Source of the DNA: Flagellimonas_B algarum
GTDB lineage: Bacteria > Bacteroidota > Bacteroidia > Flavobacteriales > Flavobacteriaceae
Direction: 5' to 3'
NCBI RefSeq assembly: GCF_040513375.1
Contig: NZ_JBEVTG010000004.1
Span: forward strand, 22,162-86,161
DNA: 64,000 bases
Below are positions 51,689 through 61,325 of this stretch, piece by piece. Position 1 is the first letter of the stretch, and every line of letters begins with the position of its first letter. The notes beneath the pieces were generated by a model. That model was not told the DNA's origin, did not search any database, and worked only from the letters and a program-made list of their open reading frames with translations. The position numbers were made by a program, and so were the translations under genes.

Positions 51689-52204
51689 ATGACAAGAGAA
51701 GAAAAAGCAACTGTAATTGAAGATTTGACTGTCCAATTGGCCGATAATACCAATATTTATCTGGCCGATATCTCTGGCTTGGACGCTGTGTCCACTTCCG
51801 ATTTGAGAAGGGCATGCTTCAAGGCCAACATTAAATTGGCAGTAGTTAAGAACACCTTGCTTGCAAAAGCAATGGAAGCTTCTGATAAGGAATTCGGGGA
51901 TCTTCCTGAAGTATTGAAGGGGAATACCTCCTTGATGCTTTCCGAAACAGGAAACGCCCCTGCGAAACTTATCAAGAACTTTAGAAAGAAATCGGATAAG
52001 CCCGTATTGAAAGGGGCCTTTATCGAAGAAGCCGTCTATATCGGTGACGAAAACCTTGAGGCACTTGTGAACATCAAGTCCAAAGAGGAGGTCATCGGCG
52101 ATATCATCGGTCTACTTCAATCTCCGGCGAAAAACGTTATCTCCGGCTTGAAGTCCGGTGGTGGCAAAATCGCGGGTATCCTTAAAACCTTGTCCGAGAA
52201 ATAA
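51689..52204 (+). CDS. rplJ: 50S ribosomal protein L10
   Basis: 171 residues; N-terminal MTREEKATVIEDLTVQL and RRACFKANIKLAVVKNTLL match L10. Its C-terminal helix anchors L7/L12 dimers. Confidence 0.97.
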   Translation: MTREEKATVIEDLTVQLADNTNIYLADISGLDAVSTSDLRRACFKANIKLAVVKNTLLAKAMEASDKEFGDLPEVLKGNTSLMLSETGNAPAKLIKNFRKKSDKPVLKGAFIEEAVYIGDENLEALVNIKSKEEVIGDIIGLLQSPAKNVISGLKSGGGKIAGILKTLSEK

Positions 52205-52258
52205 TCACGTACGCACTAAATAAATTATAATTTAAGAATTTCATTAAACGATAGAAAA

Positions 52259-52642
52259 ATGGCAGATTTAAAAGATTTTGCAGAACAGTTGGTCAACCTT
52301 ACCGTAAAAGAGGTGAATGAATTGGCCGACATATTGAAAGAAGAATACGGTATCGAGCCTGCAGCTGCTGCAGTAGCCGTTGCTGGTGGCGGTGCCGCTG
52401 CCGGTGGTGGTGAAGACGCTGCTGAGGAGAAAACCGAGTTCGATGTTATTTTGAAAGCGGCCGGTGCTTCGAAATTGGCTGTTGTTAAATTGGTGAAAGA
52501 ATTGACTGGTCTTGGCTTGAAAGATGCCAAAGAGATCGTTGACAGCGCACCAAAAGCAGTGAAGGAAGCTGTTTCCAAAGATGAAGCTGAAGGTATCAAA
52601 AAATCATTGGAAGAAGCAGGAGCGGAAGTTGAGCTTAAATAA
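52259..52642 (+). CDS. rplL: 50S ribosomal protein L7/L12
   Basis: 127 residues: N-terminal dimerisation region, an Ala/Gly-rich hinge (about 38-56), and the globular C-terminal domain with LGLKDAKEIVD. It recruits translational GTPases. The 130 bases to rpoB hold a long hairpin. Confidence 0.98.
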   Translation: MADLKDFAEQLVNLTVKEVNELADILKEEYGIEPAAAAVAVAGGGAAAGGGEDAAEEKTEFDVILKAAGASKLAVVKLVKELTGLGLKDAKEIVDSAPKAVKEAVSKDEAEGIKKSLEEAGAEVELK

Positions 52643-52663
52643 TAGCATCCATTGATACATTAG

Positions 52664-52704
52664 GGTTAAGGTCTTTTCCACCATTGGTGGGTTAGACCTT
52701 AGCC
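52664..52704 (+). promoter_or_regulatory. Hairpin between rplL and rpoB
   Basis: GGTTAAGGTCT pairs with AGACCTTAGCC (11 bp including one wobble), followed inward by a 3x3 internal loop and CCACC / GGTGG with a 3-base loop. There is no T-run. Its place matches the attenuator/RNase III region known between rplL and rpoB in E. coli, so it may set the ratio of ribosomal protein to RNA polymerase expression. Confidence 0.6.
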
Positions 52705-52772
52705 TGTTTATATAGCAGCATGTTTCGGCGCATGCCACCCCTAGAGAATTCACTATCAAAAATTGTCCATAG

Positions 52773-55700
52773 ATGTTCACAAAACAGACTGAAAGAGTAA
52801 ATTTTGCATCCGCTAAGAACATACCGGAATACCCGGATTTCTTGGACATTCAGATTAAGTCCTTTCAAGACTTTTTCCAACTTGAGACAAAATCTGACGA
52901 AAGAGGCAACGAAGGTTTGTACAATACCTTCATGGAAAACTTTCCGATTACCGATACCAGAAACCAATTCGTACTTGAGTTTTTGGATTATTTCATCGAT
53001 CCACCACGATATACCATCCAAGAATGTATCGAAAGGGGGTTGACCTATAGCGTTCCGCTCAAGGCACGTTTGAAATTATACTGTACCGATCCAGAGCACG
53101 AAGATTTCGAGACCATCGTACAGGATGTGTATTTGGGGACCATTCCTTACATGACCCCAAGCGGTACCTTCGTAATCAATGGTGCCGAACGTGTCGTCGT
53201 TTCACAGTTGCACCGTTCCCCTGGGGTTTTCTTCGGTCAATCCTTCCACGCGAACGGGACCAAGCTGTACTCTGCACGGGTCATTCCTTTCAAAGGGTCA
53301 TGGATCGAATTCGCGACCGATATCAACTCGGTGATGTACGCCTATATCGATCGAAAGAAAAAATTACCGGTGACCACCTTGTTCCGGGCCATTGGCTTCG
53401 AACGCGACAAGGACATCTTGGAAATCTTCGACCTTTCTGAGGAAGTCAAGGTTTCCAAAGCCGGATTGAAGAAAGTTTTGGGTCGAAAATTGGCCGCAAG
53501 GGTATTGAACACTTGGCATGAGGATTTTGTGGACGAAGATACCGGTGAGGTCGTTTCCATCGAAAGGAACGAGATCATCTTGGATCGTGACACCGTATTG
53601 GAAAAAGAACACATCGATGAGATCATCGATGCGGATGTAAAGACGGTGTTGTTGCACAAAGAAAACAATTCACAGTCTGATTACGCGATCATCCACAATA
53701 CGCTGCAGAAAGACCCGACCAACTCCGAAAAAGAAGCGGTCGAGCACATCTACCGTCAATTGCGTAACGCCGAGCCGCCCGATGAGGAAACCGCAAGGGG
53801 TATCATCGATAAGCTCTTCTTCTCTGATCAACGCTATAGCCTTGGAGAAGTAGGACGTTACCGGATGAACAAAAAATTGGGATTGGATATCGGAATGGAC
53901 AAGGAAGTCTTGACCAAGGAAGATATCATCACCATTATCAAATACTTGATCGAATTGATCAACTCCAAAGCGGAGATCGATGATATCGATCACTTGTCGA
54001 ACCGCCGTGTTCGTACCGTAGGGGAGCAATTGTCACAGCAGTTCGGTGTCGGTTTGGCCCGTATGGCAAGAACCATCCGTGAGCGTATGAACGTTCGTGA
54101 TAACGAAGTATTTACCCCGATCGATTTGATCAATGCCAAGACCTTGTCTTCGGTTATCAATTCGTTCTTCGGTACCAACCAGTTGTCGCAGTTCATGGAT
54201 CAGACCAACCCCTTGGCCGAGATTACGCACAAGCGAAGACTATCGGCATTGGGCCCTGGTGGGTTGTCACGTGAGCGGGCCGGTTTCGAGGTTCGTGACG
54301 TACACTACACCCACTATGGAAGATTGTGTCCGATCGAGACCCCTGAAGGTCCGAATATCGGTTTGATTTCTTCCCTTTCGGTATTTGCCAAGGTAAACCC
54401 AATGGGCTTCTTGGAAACGCCATACCGCAAGGTGGAATCCGGTAAGGTCGATACGAAGGAATTTACTTATTTGAGCGCAGAGGAAGAAGAAGGAATGAAA
54501 ATCGCCCAAGCGAACATTCCGTTGAAGAAAGATGGCGCCATCGATAGGGATAAGGTCATTGCTCGTGAAGAAGGCGATTTCCCGGTAGTGGATCCTTCGG
54601 AAGTGAATTACACCGACGTCGCACCGAACCAAATCGCATCGATTTCAGCCTCCTTGATCCCATTCTTGGAGCATGATGATGCGAACCGGGCATTGATGGG
54701 ATCGAACATGATGCGCCAGGCCGTTCCGTTGTTGCGCCCACAGTCACCGATCGTCGGTACCGGATTGGAGCGTCAAGTTGCGACCGATTCAAGGGTATTG
54801 ATCAATGCAGAGGAAGATGGTGTGGTCGAGTACGTTGATGCTGAAAAGATCACCATCAAATATACCCGAACCGAAGAAGAGAAATTGATCAGTTTCGAAG
54901 AAGATTTCAAAACCTACAACCTGATCAAGTTCCGTAAGACGAATCAAGGAACAAGCATCAATCTGAAGCCGATCGTCAGAAAAGGCGATAAGGTCAAGAA
55001 AGGACAGGTCCTTTGTGAAGGCTATGCGACCGAAAAAGGCGAATTGGCCTTGGGCCGGAATATGAAGGTGGCCTTCATGCCTTGGAAAGGATACAACTTC
55101 GAGGATGCGATCGTGATTTCCGAAAAGGTAGTACGTGAAGATATCTTCACCTCGATCCATATCGATGAATACGCCTTGGAAGTTCGTGATACCAAACTAG
55201 GGGCCGAGGAGTTGACCAATGACATCCCCAACGTTTCGGAAGAAGCGACCAAGGATCTCGATGAGTACGGTATGATCCGTATCGGGGCCGAAGTCAAGCC
55301 GGGTGATATCTTGATCGGTAAGATCACTCCGAAAGGGGAATCAGATCCAACACCGGAAGAAAAACTCCTTCGCGCCATTTTCGGTGATAAGGCCGGTGAT
55401 GTGAAAGATGCCTCGCTAAAGGCCTCACCTTCGCTTCGCGGGGTGGTCATCGACAAGAAATTGTTCTCTAGGTCGATCAAGGATAAGCGCAAGCGCTCCG
55501 AAGACAAAGAGGCGATCTCGAAATTGGAGATGGAATACGAGGTGAAATTCCAACAACTCAAGGATGTCTTGATCGAGAAACTCTTTGCCATGATCAATGG
55601 CAAGACCTCACAAGGGGTGATCAATGACCTTGGGGAGGAAGTATTGCCAAAAGGTAAGAAGTATACGATCAAAATGTTGAACGCGGTCGACGATTTCGCC

Positions 55701-56582
55701 CACTTGGTAGGCGGAAGCTGGACGACCGATGACGGTACCAACAGCATGGTGGCCGACTTGTTGCACAACTATAAGATCAAATTGAACGACCTTCAAGGAA
55801 ACTTGCGTCGCGATAAGTTCACGATTTCGGTCGGTGACGAACTGCCGGCAGGGATCATGAAGTTGGCGAAAGTGTATATCGCCAAGAAGCGCAAGCTGAA
55901 GGTTGGTGATAAAATGGCAGGCCGCCACGGTAACAAAGGTATCGTAGCGCGTATCGTCAGACAAGAAGATATGCCTTTCTTGGAAGACGGTACCCCGGTC
56001 GATATCGTGTTGAACCCACTAGGGGTACCATCACGGATGAACATCGGGCAGATCTATGAGACCGTTCTCGGTTGGGCCGGTCAAAACCTAGGGAAGAAAT
56101 TCGCCACACCGATTTTCGATGGGGCGACCTTGGATGAGATCAATTCCTTCACCGATGAAGCCGGTGTACCGCGATTCGGCCATACCCACCTATACGACGG
56201 TGGTACCGGAGAGCGTTTCGACCAGGCTGCGACGGTAGGGGTGATCTACATGCTGAAATTGGGCCACATGGTCGATGATAAGATGCACGCCAGATCGATC
56301 GGACCGTACTCATTGATCACGCAACAGCCACTTGGTGGTAAAGCGCAGTTCGGTGGACAGCGATTCGGTGAGATGGAAGTGTGGGCATTGGAGGCCTATG
56401 GGGCGTCTTCTACCCTCCGTGAGATCTTGACCGTGAAATCCGATGACGTGATCGGTAGGGCGAAGACCTACGAATCGATCGTCAAAGGAGAGACCATGCC
56501 AGAACCTGGTTTGCCAGAATCTTTCAACGTATTGATGCACGAACTGAAAGGTTTGGGCTTGGATATCCGATTGGAAGAGTAA
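52773..56582 (+). CDS. rpoB: DNA-directed RNA polymerase subunit beta
   Basis: 1269 residues, full-length beta. The rifampicin region contains FFGTNQLSQFMDQTNPLAEITHKRRLSALGPGG, with FMDQ and HKRRLSALGPGG unaltered, so no resistance substitution is obvious. C-terminal GGKAQFGGQRFGEMEVWALEAYGA is intact. Catalytic core partner of rpoC, which starts 60 bases downstream. Confidence 0.99.
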   Translation: MFTKQTERVNFASAKNIPEYPDFLDIQIKSFQDFFQLETKSDERGNEGLYNTFMENFPITDTRNQFVLEFLDYFIDPPRYTIQECIERGLTYSVPLKARLKLYCTDPEHEDFETIVQDVYLGTIPYMTPSGTFVINGAERVVVSQLHRSPGVFFGQSFHANGTKLYSARVIPFKGSWIEFATDINSVMYAYIDRKKKLPVTTLFRAIGFERDKDILEIFDLSEEVKVSKAGLKKVLGRKLAARVLNTWHEDFVDEDTGEVVSIERNEIILDRDTVLEKEHIDEIIDADVKTVLLHKENNSQSDYAIIHNTLQKDPTNSEKEAVEHIYRQLRNAEPPDEETARGIIDKLFFSDQRYSLGEVGRYRMNKKLGLDIGMDKEVLTKEDIITIIKYLIELINSKAEIDDIDHLSNRRVRTVGEQLSQQFGVGLARMARTIRERMNVRDNEVFTPIDLINAKTLSSVINSFFGTNQLSQFMDQTNPLAEITHKRRLSALGPGGLSRERAGFEVRDVHYTHYGRLCPIETPEGPNIGLISSLSVFAKVNPMGFLETPYRKVESGKVDTKEFTYLSAEEEEGMKIAQANIPLKKDGAIDRDKVIAREEGDFPVVDPSEVNYTDVAPNQIASISASLIPFLEHDDANRALMGSNMMRQAVPLLRPQSPIVGTGLERQVATDSRVLINAEEDGVVEYVDAEKITIKYTRTEEEKLISFEEDFKTYNLIKFRKTNQGTSINLKPIVRKGDKVKKGQVLCEGYATEKGELALGRNMKVAFMPWKGYNFEDAIVISEKVVREDIFTSIHIDEYALEVRDTKLGAEELTNDIPNVSEEATKDLDEYGMIRIGAEVKPGDILIGKITPKGESDPTPEEKLLRAIFGDKAGDVKDASLKASPSLRGVVIDKKLFSRSIKDKRKRSEDKEAISKLEMEYEVKFQQLKDVLIEKLFAMINGKTSQGVINDLGEEVLPKGKKYTIKMLNAVDDFAHLVGGSWTTDDGTNSMVADLLHNYKIKLNDLQGNLRRDKFTISVGDELPAGIMKLAKVYIAKKRKLKVGDKMAGRHGNKGIVARIVRQEDMPFLEDGTPVDIVLNPLGVPSRMNIGQIYETVLGWAGQNLGKKFATPIFDGATLDEINSFTDEAGVPRFGHTHLYDGGTGERFDQAATVGVIYMLKLGHMVDDKMHARSIGPYSLITQQPLGGKAQFGGQRFGEMEVWALEAYGASSTLREILTVKSDDVIGRAKTYESIVKGETMPEPGLPESFNVLMHELKGLGLDIRLEE

Positions 56583-56642
56583 ATTATAGTTGCAAGACTA
56601 TTTGTAAGAGAACATATTTAACATTTTCATCTTTATAGCATC

Positions 56643-59600
56643 ATGGCTAGATTAAAAGATAATAACACACCAAAAAGGTTCAACCAGATTTCAATTGGCC
56701 TTGCCTCTCCTGAAGCCATTCTAGGAGAATCAAGGGGTGAAGTCTTGAAACCTGAAACCATCAATTACCGAACGCACAAACCTGAGCGTGACGGGCTATT
56801 CTGCGAGCGTATTTTCGGTCCTGTCAAGGATTACGAATGTGCCTGTGGAAAGTACAAGCGTATCCGTTATCGCGGTATCGTTTGTGATCGTTGTGGTGTG
56901 GAAGTGACCGAAAAGAAAGTACGGCGCGATCGTGTAGGTCACATCAACTTGGTCGTTCCGGTGGCCCATATCTGGTATTTCCGTTCGCTTCCGAACAAGA
57001 TCGGATACCTCCTTGGTCTTCCATCCAAGAAATTGGACATGATCATCTATTACGAACGTTATGTGGTCATCCAACCCGGTATCGCCAAAGGCGCCGAAGG
57101 GGAAGAGATCAACAAAATGGATTTCTTGACCGAAGAGGAGTACCTGAACATCATGGAGACCCTTCCGGCCGAGAACCAATACTTGGAAGATTCCGATCCC
57201 AACAAGTTCATCGCGAAAATGGGAGCGGAGTGTTTGATCGACCTTTTGGGCCGTATCGATTTGGAGCAGCTTTCTTACGAATTGCGCCACAAAGCGAATA
57301 CCGAAACTTCAAAACAACGTAAGACCGAAGCCTTGAAGCGACTTCAAGTAGTCGAGGCCTTGCGCGAATCACAAGACAATAGGGAAAACAGGCCCGAGTG
57401 GATGATCATGAAGGTCATCCCGGTCATTCCACCGGAATTGCGCCCATTGGTGCCATTGGATGGGGGCCGTTTCGCGACTTCCGATTTGAACGATCTGTAC
57501 CGAAGGGTGATCATCCGTAACAACCGTTTGAAGCGTTTGATGGAGATCAAGGCACCTGAGGTGATCTTGAGGAACGAAAAGCGGATGTTGCAAGAATCGG
57601 TCGATTCATTGTTCGATAATACCAGAAAGGCTTCTGCCGTTAAAACGGAATCGAACCGACCGTTGAAATCACTTTCCGATTCCCTTAAAGGAAAACAAGG
57701 ACGTTTCCGTCAAAACCTATTGGGGAAACGGGTCGATTACTCGGCACGTTCGGTCATCGTCGTCGGTCCGGAAATGAACCTATACGAATGTGGTCTGCCA
57801 AAAGATATGGCCGCCGAGCTCTACAAGCCTTTCGTGATCAGGAAATTGATCGAGAGGGGAATCGTGAAAACGGTGAAATCGGCGAAAAAGATCATCGATA
57901 AGAAAGAGCCCGTGGTTTGGGACATCCTTGATAACGTGATCAAGGGCCATCCGGTCTTATTGAACCGGGCCCCCACGCTACACCGATTGGGAATCCAGGC
58001 TTTCCAGCCGAAATTGATCGAAGGAAAGGCGATCCGCCTTCACCCATTGGCCTGTACCGCATTCAACGCGGATTTCGATGGGGATCAAATGGCGGTGCAC
58101 CTTCCATTGGGCCCTGAGGCGATTTTGGAAGCCCAGTTGTTGATGCTCGCTTCACAGAACATTTTGAACCCGGCCAACGGGTCACCGATTACCGTACCCT
58201 CGCAAGATATGGTCTTGGGCTTGTACTACATGACCAAGAAACGCGTGTCGACCGAAGAGGTCAAGGTAAAAGGGGAAGGCTTGACGTTCTACTCCCCTGA
58301 GGAGGTACAGATCGCCTTCAATGAAAAACAAGTGGAATTGAATGCCGGTATCAAGGTCCGTGTGAAGGATTTCAACGAGGCCGGTGAATTGGTATACCAA
58401 ATCATCGACACTACCGTCGGTAGGGTATTGTTCAACACCGTGGTGCCGGAAGAAGCCGGTTACATCAACACCGTATTGAACAAAAAGGCGTTGCGGAACA
58501 TCATCGGCGATATTTTGGCCGTAACCGATGTGCCGCGAACCGCAGCCTTCTTGGATAAGATCAAGACCATGGGGTACCAGTTCGCTTTCAAAGGCGGCTT
58601 GTCGTTCAGTTTAGGGGATATCATCATCCCGCAAGAAAAGCACGAAATGATCGCTGACGCCAACGAACAGGTCGATGGGATCATGATGAACTATAACATG
58701 GGATTGATCACCAACAACGAACGGTACAACCAGGTCATCGATGTTTGGACATCGACCAATGCCATGTTGACCGAATTGGCCATGAAGCGAATCCGTGAAG
58801 ACCAACAGGGCTTCAACTCCGTGTACATGATGTTGGATTCCGGTGCAAGGGGTTCGAAAGAACAGATCCGTCAGTTGACCGGTATGCGTGGTTTGATGGC
58901 CAAACCGAAAAAATCAACAGCCGGTGGGGGTGAGATCATCGAAAACCCGATCCTTTCGAACTTTAAGGAAGGACTTTCGATCTTGGAATACTTTATTTCG
59001 ACCCACGGTGCCCGTAAAGGTCTTGCCGATACGGCTTTGAAAACGGCTGATGCAGGTTACTTGACCCGTCGTTTGGTCGATGTATCGCAAGATGTGATCA
59101 TCAATATCGAAGATTGCGGCACCTTACGTGGTATCGAGGTCCAAGCCTTGAAGAAGAACGAAGAGGTGGTGGAGACCCTTGGAGAGCGAATTTTAGGTCG
59201 TGTATCCTTACATGACGTCTACAATCCGTTGAACGAAGAGTTGTTGTTGGCCGCAGGCCAGCACATCACCGAGGCCGAGGTCAAGAAAGTCGAGGCCGCT
59301 CCGATCGATAAGATCGAAGTACGCTCGCCATTGACCTGTGAGGCCCCGAAAGGAATCTGTGCCAAGTGTTACGGTCGTAACCTCGCTACCAATAAAATGG
59401 TACAACGGGGGGAAGCCGTCGGTGTGGTCGCAGCCCAGTCCATCGGTGAGCCAGGAACCCAGCTGACGCTGCGTACCTTCCACGTTGGGGGTATCGCCGG
59501 TAACATTTCTGAAGAAAACCGATTGGAAGCCAAATTCGACGGTGTTGCCGAAATCGAAGATTTGCGCACCGTAGTCGGTGAAGACGGCGAAGGTGGTAAG

Positions 59601-60941
59601 GCCAATATCGTCATCTCTAGGACTTCGGAAATCAAAGTAGTCGATGAGAAGACCGGTATTACATTGAGTACCAATAACATTCCTTACGGTTCACAACTGT
59701 TCATCAAGAACGGCGCCAAGATCAAGAAAGGTGATGTGATTTGTAAATGGGATCCATACAACGGGGTCATCGTTTCCGAATTTACTGGAAAGATCGCCTA
59801 TGAGAATATTGAGCAAGGGGTGACCTATCAGGTTGAAATCGACGAACAGACCGGTTTCCAAGAAAAGGTAATCTCCGAATCAAGGAACAAGAAGTTGATC
59901 CCGACCCTTTTGATCAAAGACGGCAAAGGAGAGACCTTGCGTTCGTACAACCTACCTGTCGGATCGCACATCATGGTCGATGACAATGAGAAGATCAAAG
60001 AAGGTAAGACGTTGGTCAAGATCCCAAGAAAATCGGCCAAGGCCGGTGATATTACAGGGGGTCTTCCAAGGGTGACCGAGCTTTTCGAAGCGCGTAACCC
60101 ATCGAACCCTGCGGTCGTTTCCGAAATCGACGGTGTAGTATCTTTCGGGAAGATCAAAAGAGGTAACCGAGAGATCATCATCGAGTCAAAGTTGGGTGAG
60201 ATCAAGAAGTATTTGGTGAAATTGTCTAATCAGATCTTGGTTCAGGAGAACGATTACGTTCGTGCCGGTATGCCATTGTCTGACGGTTCGATCACACCTG
60301 AGGACATCTTGGCGATCAAAGGACCTTCAGCCGTTCAACAATACTTGGTGAACGAAGTACAGGAAGTATACCGTTTGCAAGGGGTGAAGATCAATGACAA
60401 GCACTTTGAAGTGGTCGTTCGCCAGATGATGCGTAAAGTACGTATCCAAGATGCGGGTGATACCATTTTCTTGGAGAACCAATTGGTGCATAAAGACGAC
60501 TTCATCCGTGAGAACGATGAGATCTACGGAAAGAAAGTAGTCGAAGATGCCGGTGAATCCGATAACTTGAAAGCAGGTCAGATCATTACCGCCCGTGAAC
60601 TTCGTGATGAAAACTCACTGTTGAAGCGTGCCGACAAGAACCTGGTTACCGCCAGGGATGCGGTGGCTGCTACGGCAACCCCAATCCTTCAAGGGATCAC
60701 CAGGGCGTCGTTGCAGACCAAGTCGTTCATTTCGGCGGCTTCCTTCCAAGAGACGACCAAAGTATTGAACGAAGCTGCGGTAAGCGGTAAAGTCGATACA
60801 CTTGAAGGTCTCAAGGAAAATGTGATCGTCGGACACAAAATCCCAGCAGGAACCGGGATGCGTGATTACGACAACATCATTGTGGGCTCGAAAGAAGAGT
60901 ATGATGAAATCATGGCCCGCAAAGAGGAGTTTAAGTTTTAA
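56643..60941 (+). CDS. rpoC: DNA-directed RNA polymerase subunit beta'
   Basis: 1432 residues. N-terminal zinc ribbon CACGKYKRIRYRGIVCDRCG, the catalytic Mg-binding NADFDGD at 475-481, the trigger-loop region and a second Cys cluster CEAPKGICAKCYG are intact. Ends 19 bases before an intrinsic terminator that closes the secE-rpoC block. Confidence 0.99.
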   Translation: MARLKDNNTPKRFNQISIGLASPEAILGESRGEVLKPETINYRTHKPERDGLFCERIFGPVKDYECACGKYKRIRYRGIVCDRCGVEVTEKKVRRDRVGHINLVVPVAHIWYFRSLPNKIGYLLGLPSKKLDMIIYYERYVVIQPGIAKGAEGEEINKMDFLTEEEYLNIMETLPAENQYLEDSDPNKFIAKMGAECLIDLLGRIDLEQLSYELRHKANTETSKQRKTEALKRLQVVEALRESQDNRENRPEWMIMKVIPVIPPELRPLVPLDGGRFATSDLNDLYRRVIIRNNRLKRLMEIKAPEVILRNEKRMLQESVDSLFDNTRKASAVKTESNRPLKSLSDSLKGKQGRFRQNLLGKRVDYSARSVIVVGPEMNLYECGLPKDMAAELYKPFVIRKLIERGIVKTVKSAKKIIDKKEPVVWDILDNVIKGHPVLLNRAPTLHRLGIQAFQPKLIEGKAIRLHPLACTAFNADFDGDQMAVHLPLGPEAILEAQLLMLASQNILNPANGSPITVPSQDMVLGLYYMTKKRVSTEEVKVKGEGLTFYSPEEVQIAFNEKQVELNAGIKVRVKDFNEAGELVYQIIDTTVGRVLFNTVVPEEAGYINTVLNKKALRNIIGDILAVTDVPRTAAFLDKIKTMGYQFAFKGGLSFSLGDIIIPQEKHEMIADANEQVDGIMMNYNMGLITNNERYNQVIDVWTSTNAMLTELAMKRIREDQQGFNSVYMMLDSGARGSKEQIRQLTGMRGLMAKPKKSTAGGGEIIENPILSNFKEGLSILEYFISTHGARKGLADTALKTADAGYLTRRLVDVSQDVIINIEDCGTLRGIEVQALKKNEEVVETLGERILGRVSLHDVYNPLNEELLLAAGQHITEAEVKKVEAAPIDKIEVRSPLTCEAPKGICAKCYGRNLATNKMVQRGEAVGVVAAQSIGEPGTQLTLRTFHVGGIAGNISEENRLEAKFDGVAEIEDLRTVVGEDGEGGKANIVISRTSEIKVVDEKTGITLSTNNIPYGSQLFIKNGAKIKKGDVICKWDPYNGVIVSEFTGKIAYENIEQGVTYQVEIDEQTGFQEKVISESRNKKLIPTLLIKDGKGETLRSYNLPVGSHIMVDDNEKIKEGKTLVKIPRKSAKAGDITGGLPRVTELFEARNPSNPAVVSEIDGVVSFGKIKRGNREIIIESKLGEIKKYLVKLSNQILVQENDYVRAGMPLSDGSITPEDILAIKGPSAVQQYLVNEVQEVYRLQGVKINDKHFEVVVRQMMRKVRIQDAGDTIFLENQLVHKDDFIRENDEIYGKKVVEDAGESDNLKAGQIITARELRDENSLLKRADKNLVTARDAVAATATPILQGITRASLQTKSFISAASFQETTKVLNEAAVSGKVDTLEGLKENVIVGHKIPAGTGMRDYDNIIVGSKEEYDEIMARKEEFKF

Positions 60942-60960
60942 TACCGAAACATAGTGAAAA

Positions 60961-60986
60961 GCCCTGACCCTGGTCAGGGCTTTTTT
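60961..60986 (+). terminator. rpoC terminator
   Basis: GCCCTGACC / GGTCAGGGC (60961-60969, 60972-60980) followed by six T, a perfect 9-bp stem terminator. Confidence 0.95.
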
Positions 60987-61002
60987 AATGCCTTATATCA
61001 TC

Positions 61003-61311
61003 ATGTCAGAAGAGAAAAAACAGAAATCGATCAATATCGAACTTGATGAAAAGACCGCTGAAGGAACCTATTCCAACTTGGCGATCATCAACCATTCGGT
61101 TTCCGAATTCGTGGTCGACTTCATCAGTATGATGCCCGGTGCCCCTAAAGCCAAGGTGAAGAGCCGCATCGTTTTGACCCCCCAACACGCCAAAAAGTTC
61201 TTGAAGGCCTTGAACGACAATGTGAGCCGTTTCGAAAAGGCGCATGGCACGATCAAGGATTACGAGCAACCCCCCATCCCTTTGAATTTCGGCCCTACCG
61301 GCGAAGCCTGA
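61003..61311 (+). CDS. DUF3467 family protein
   Basis: 102 residues from the ATG at 61003 (MSEEKKQKSINIELDEKTAEG); an ATG at 60988 lies directly behind the terminator T-run. The family (DUF3467) is small and of unknown function: NLAIINHSVSEFVVDFISMMPG and VLTPQHAKKFLKALNDNV are its conserved parts. It follows rpoC but is separated from it by the terminator. Its stop is 14 bases from that of the convergent prfC. Confidence 0.88.
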   Translation: MSEEKKQKSINIELDEKTAEGTYSNLAIINHSVSEFVVDFISMMPGAPKAKVKSRIVLTPQHAKKFLKALNDNVSRFEKAHGTIKDYEQPPIPLNFGPTGEA

Positions 61312-61325
61312 ACCGAATAGGGTTC

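Noticed and set aside
55022..55768. 248-codon minus-strand open frame inside rpoB
   Set aside because: Antisense to conserved rpoB codons; Ser/Leu-rich translation typical of antisense frames in this codon usage.
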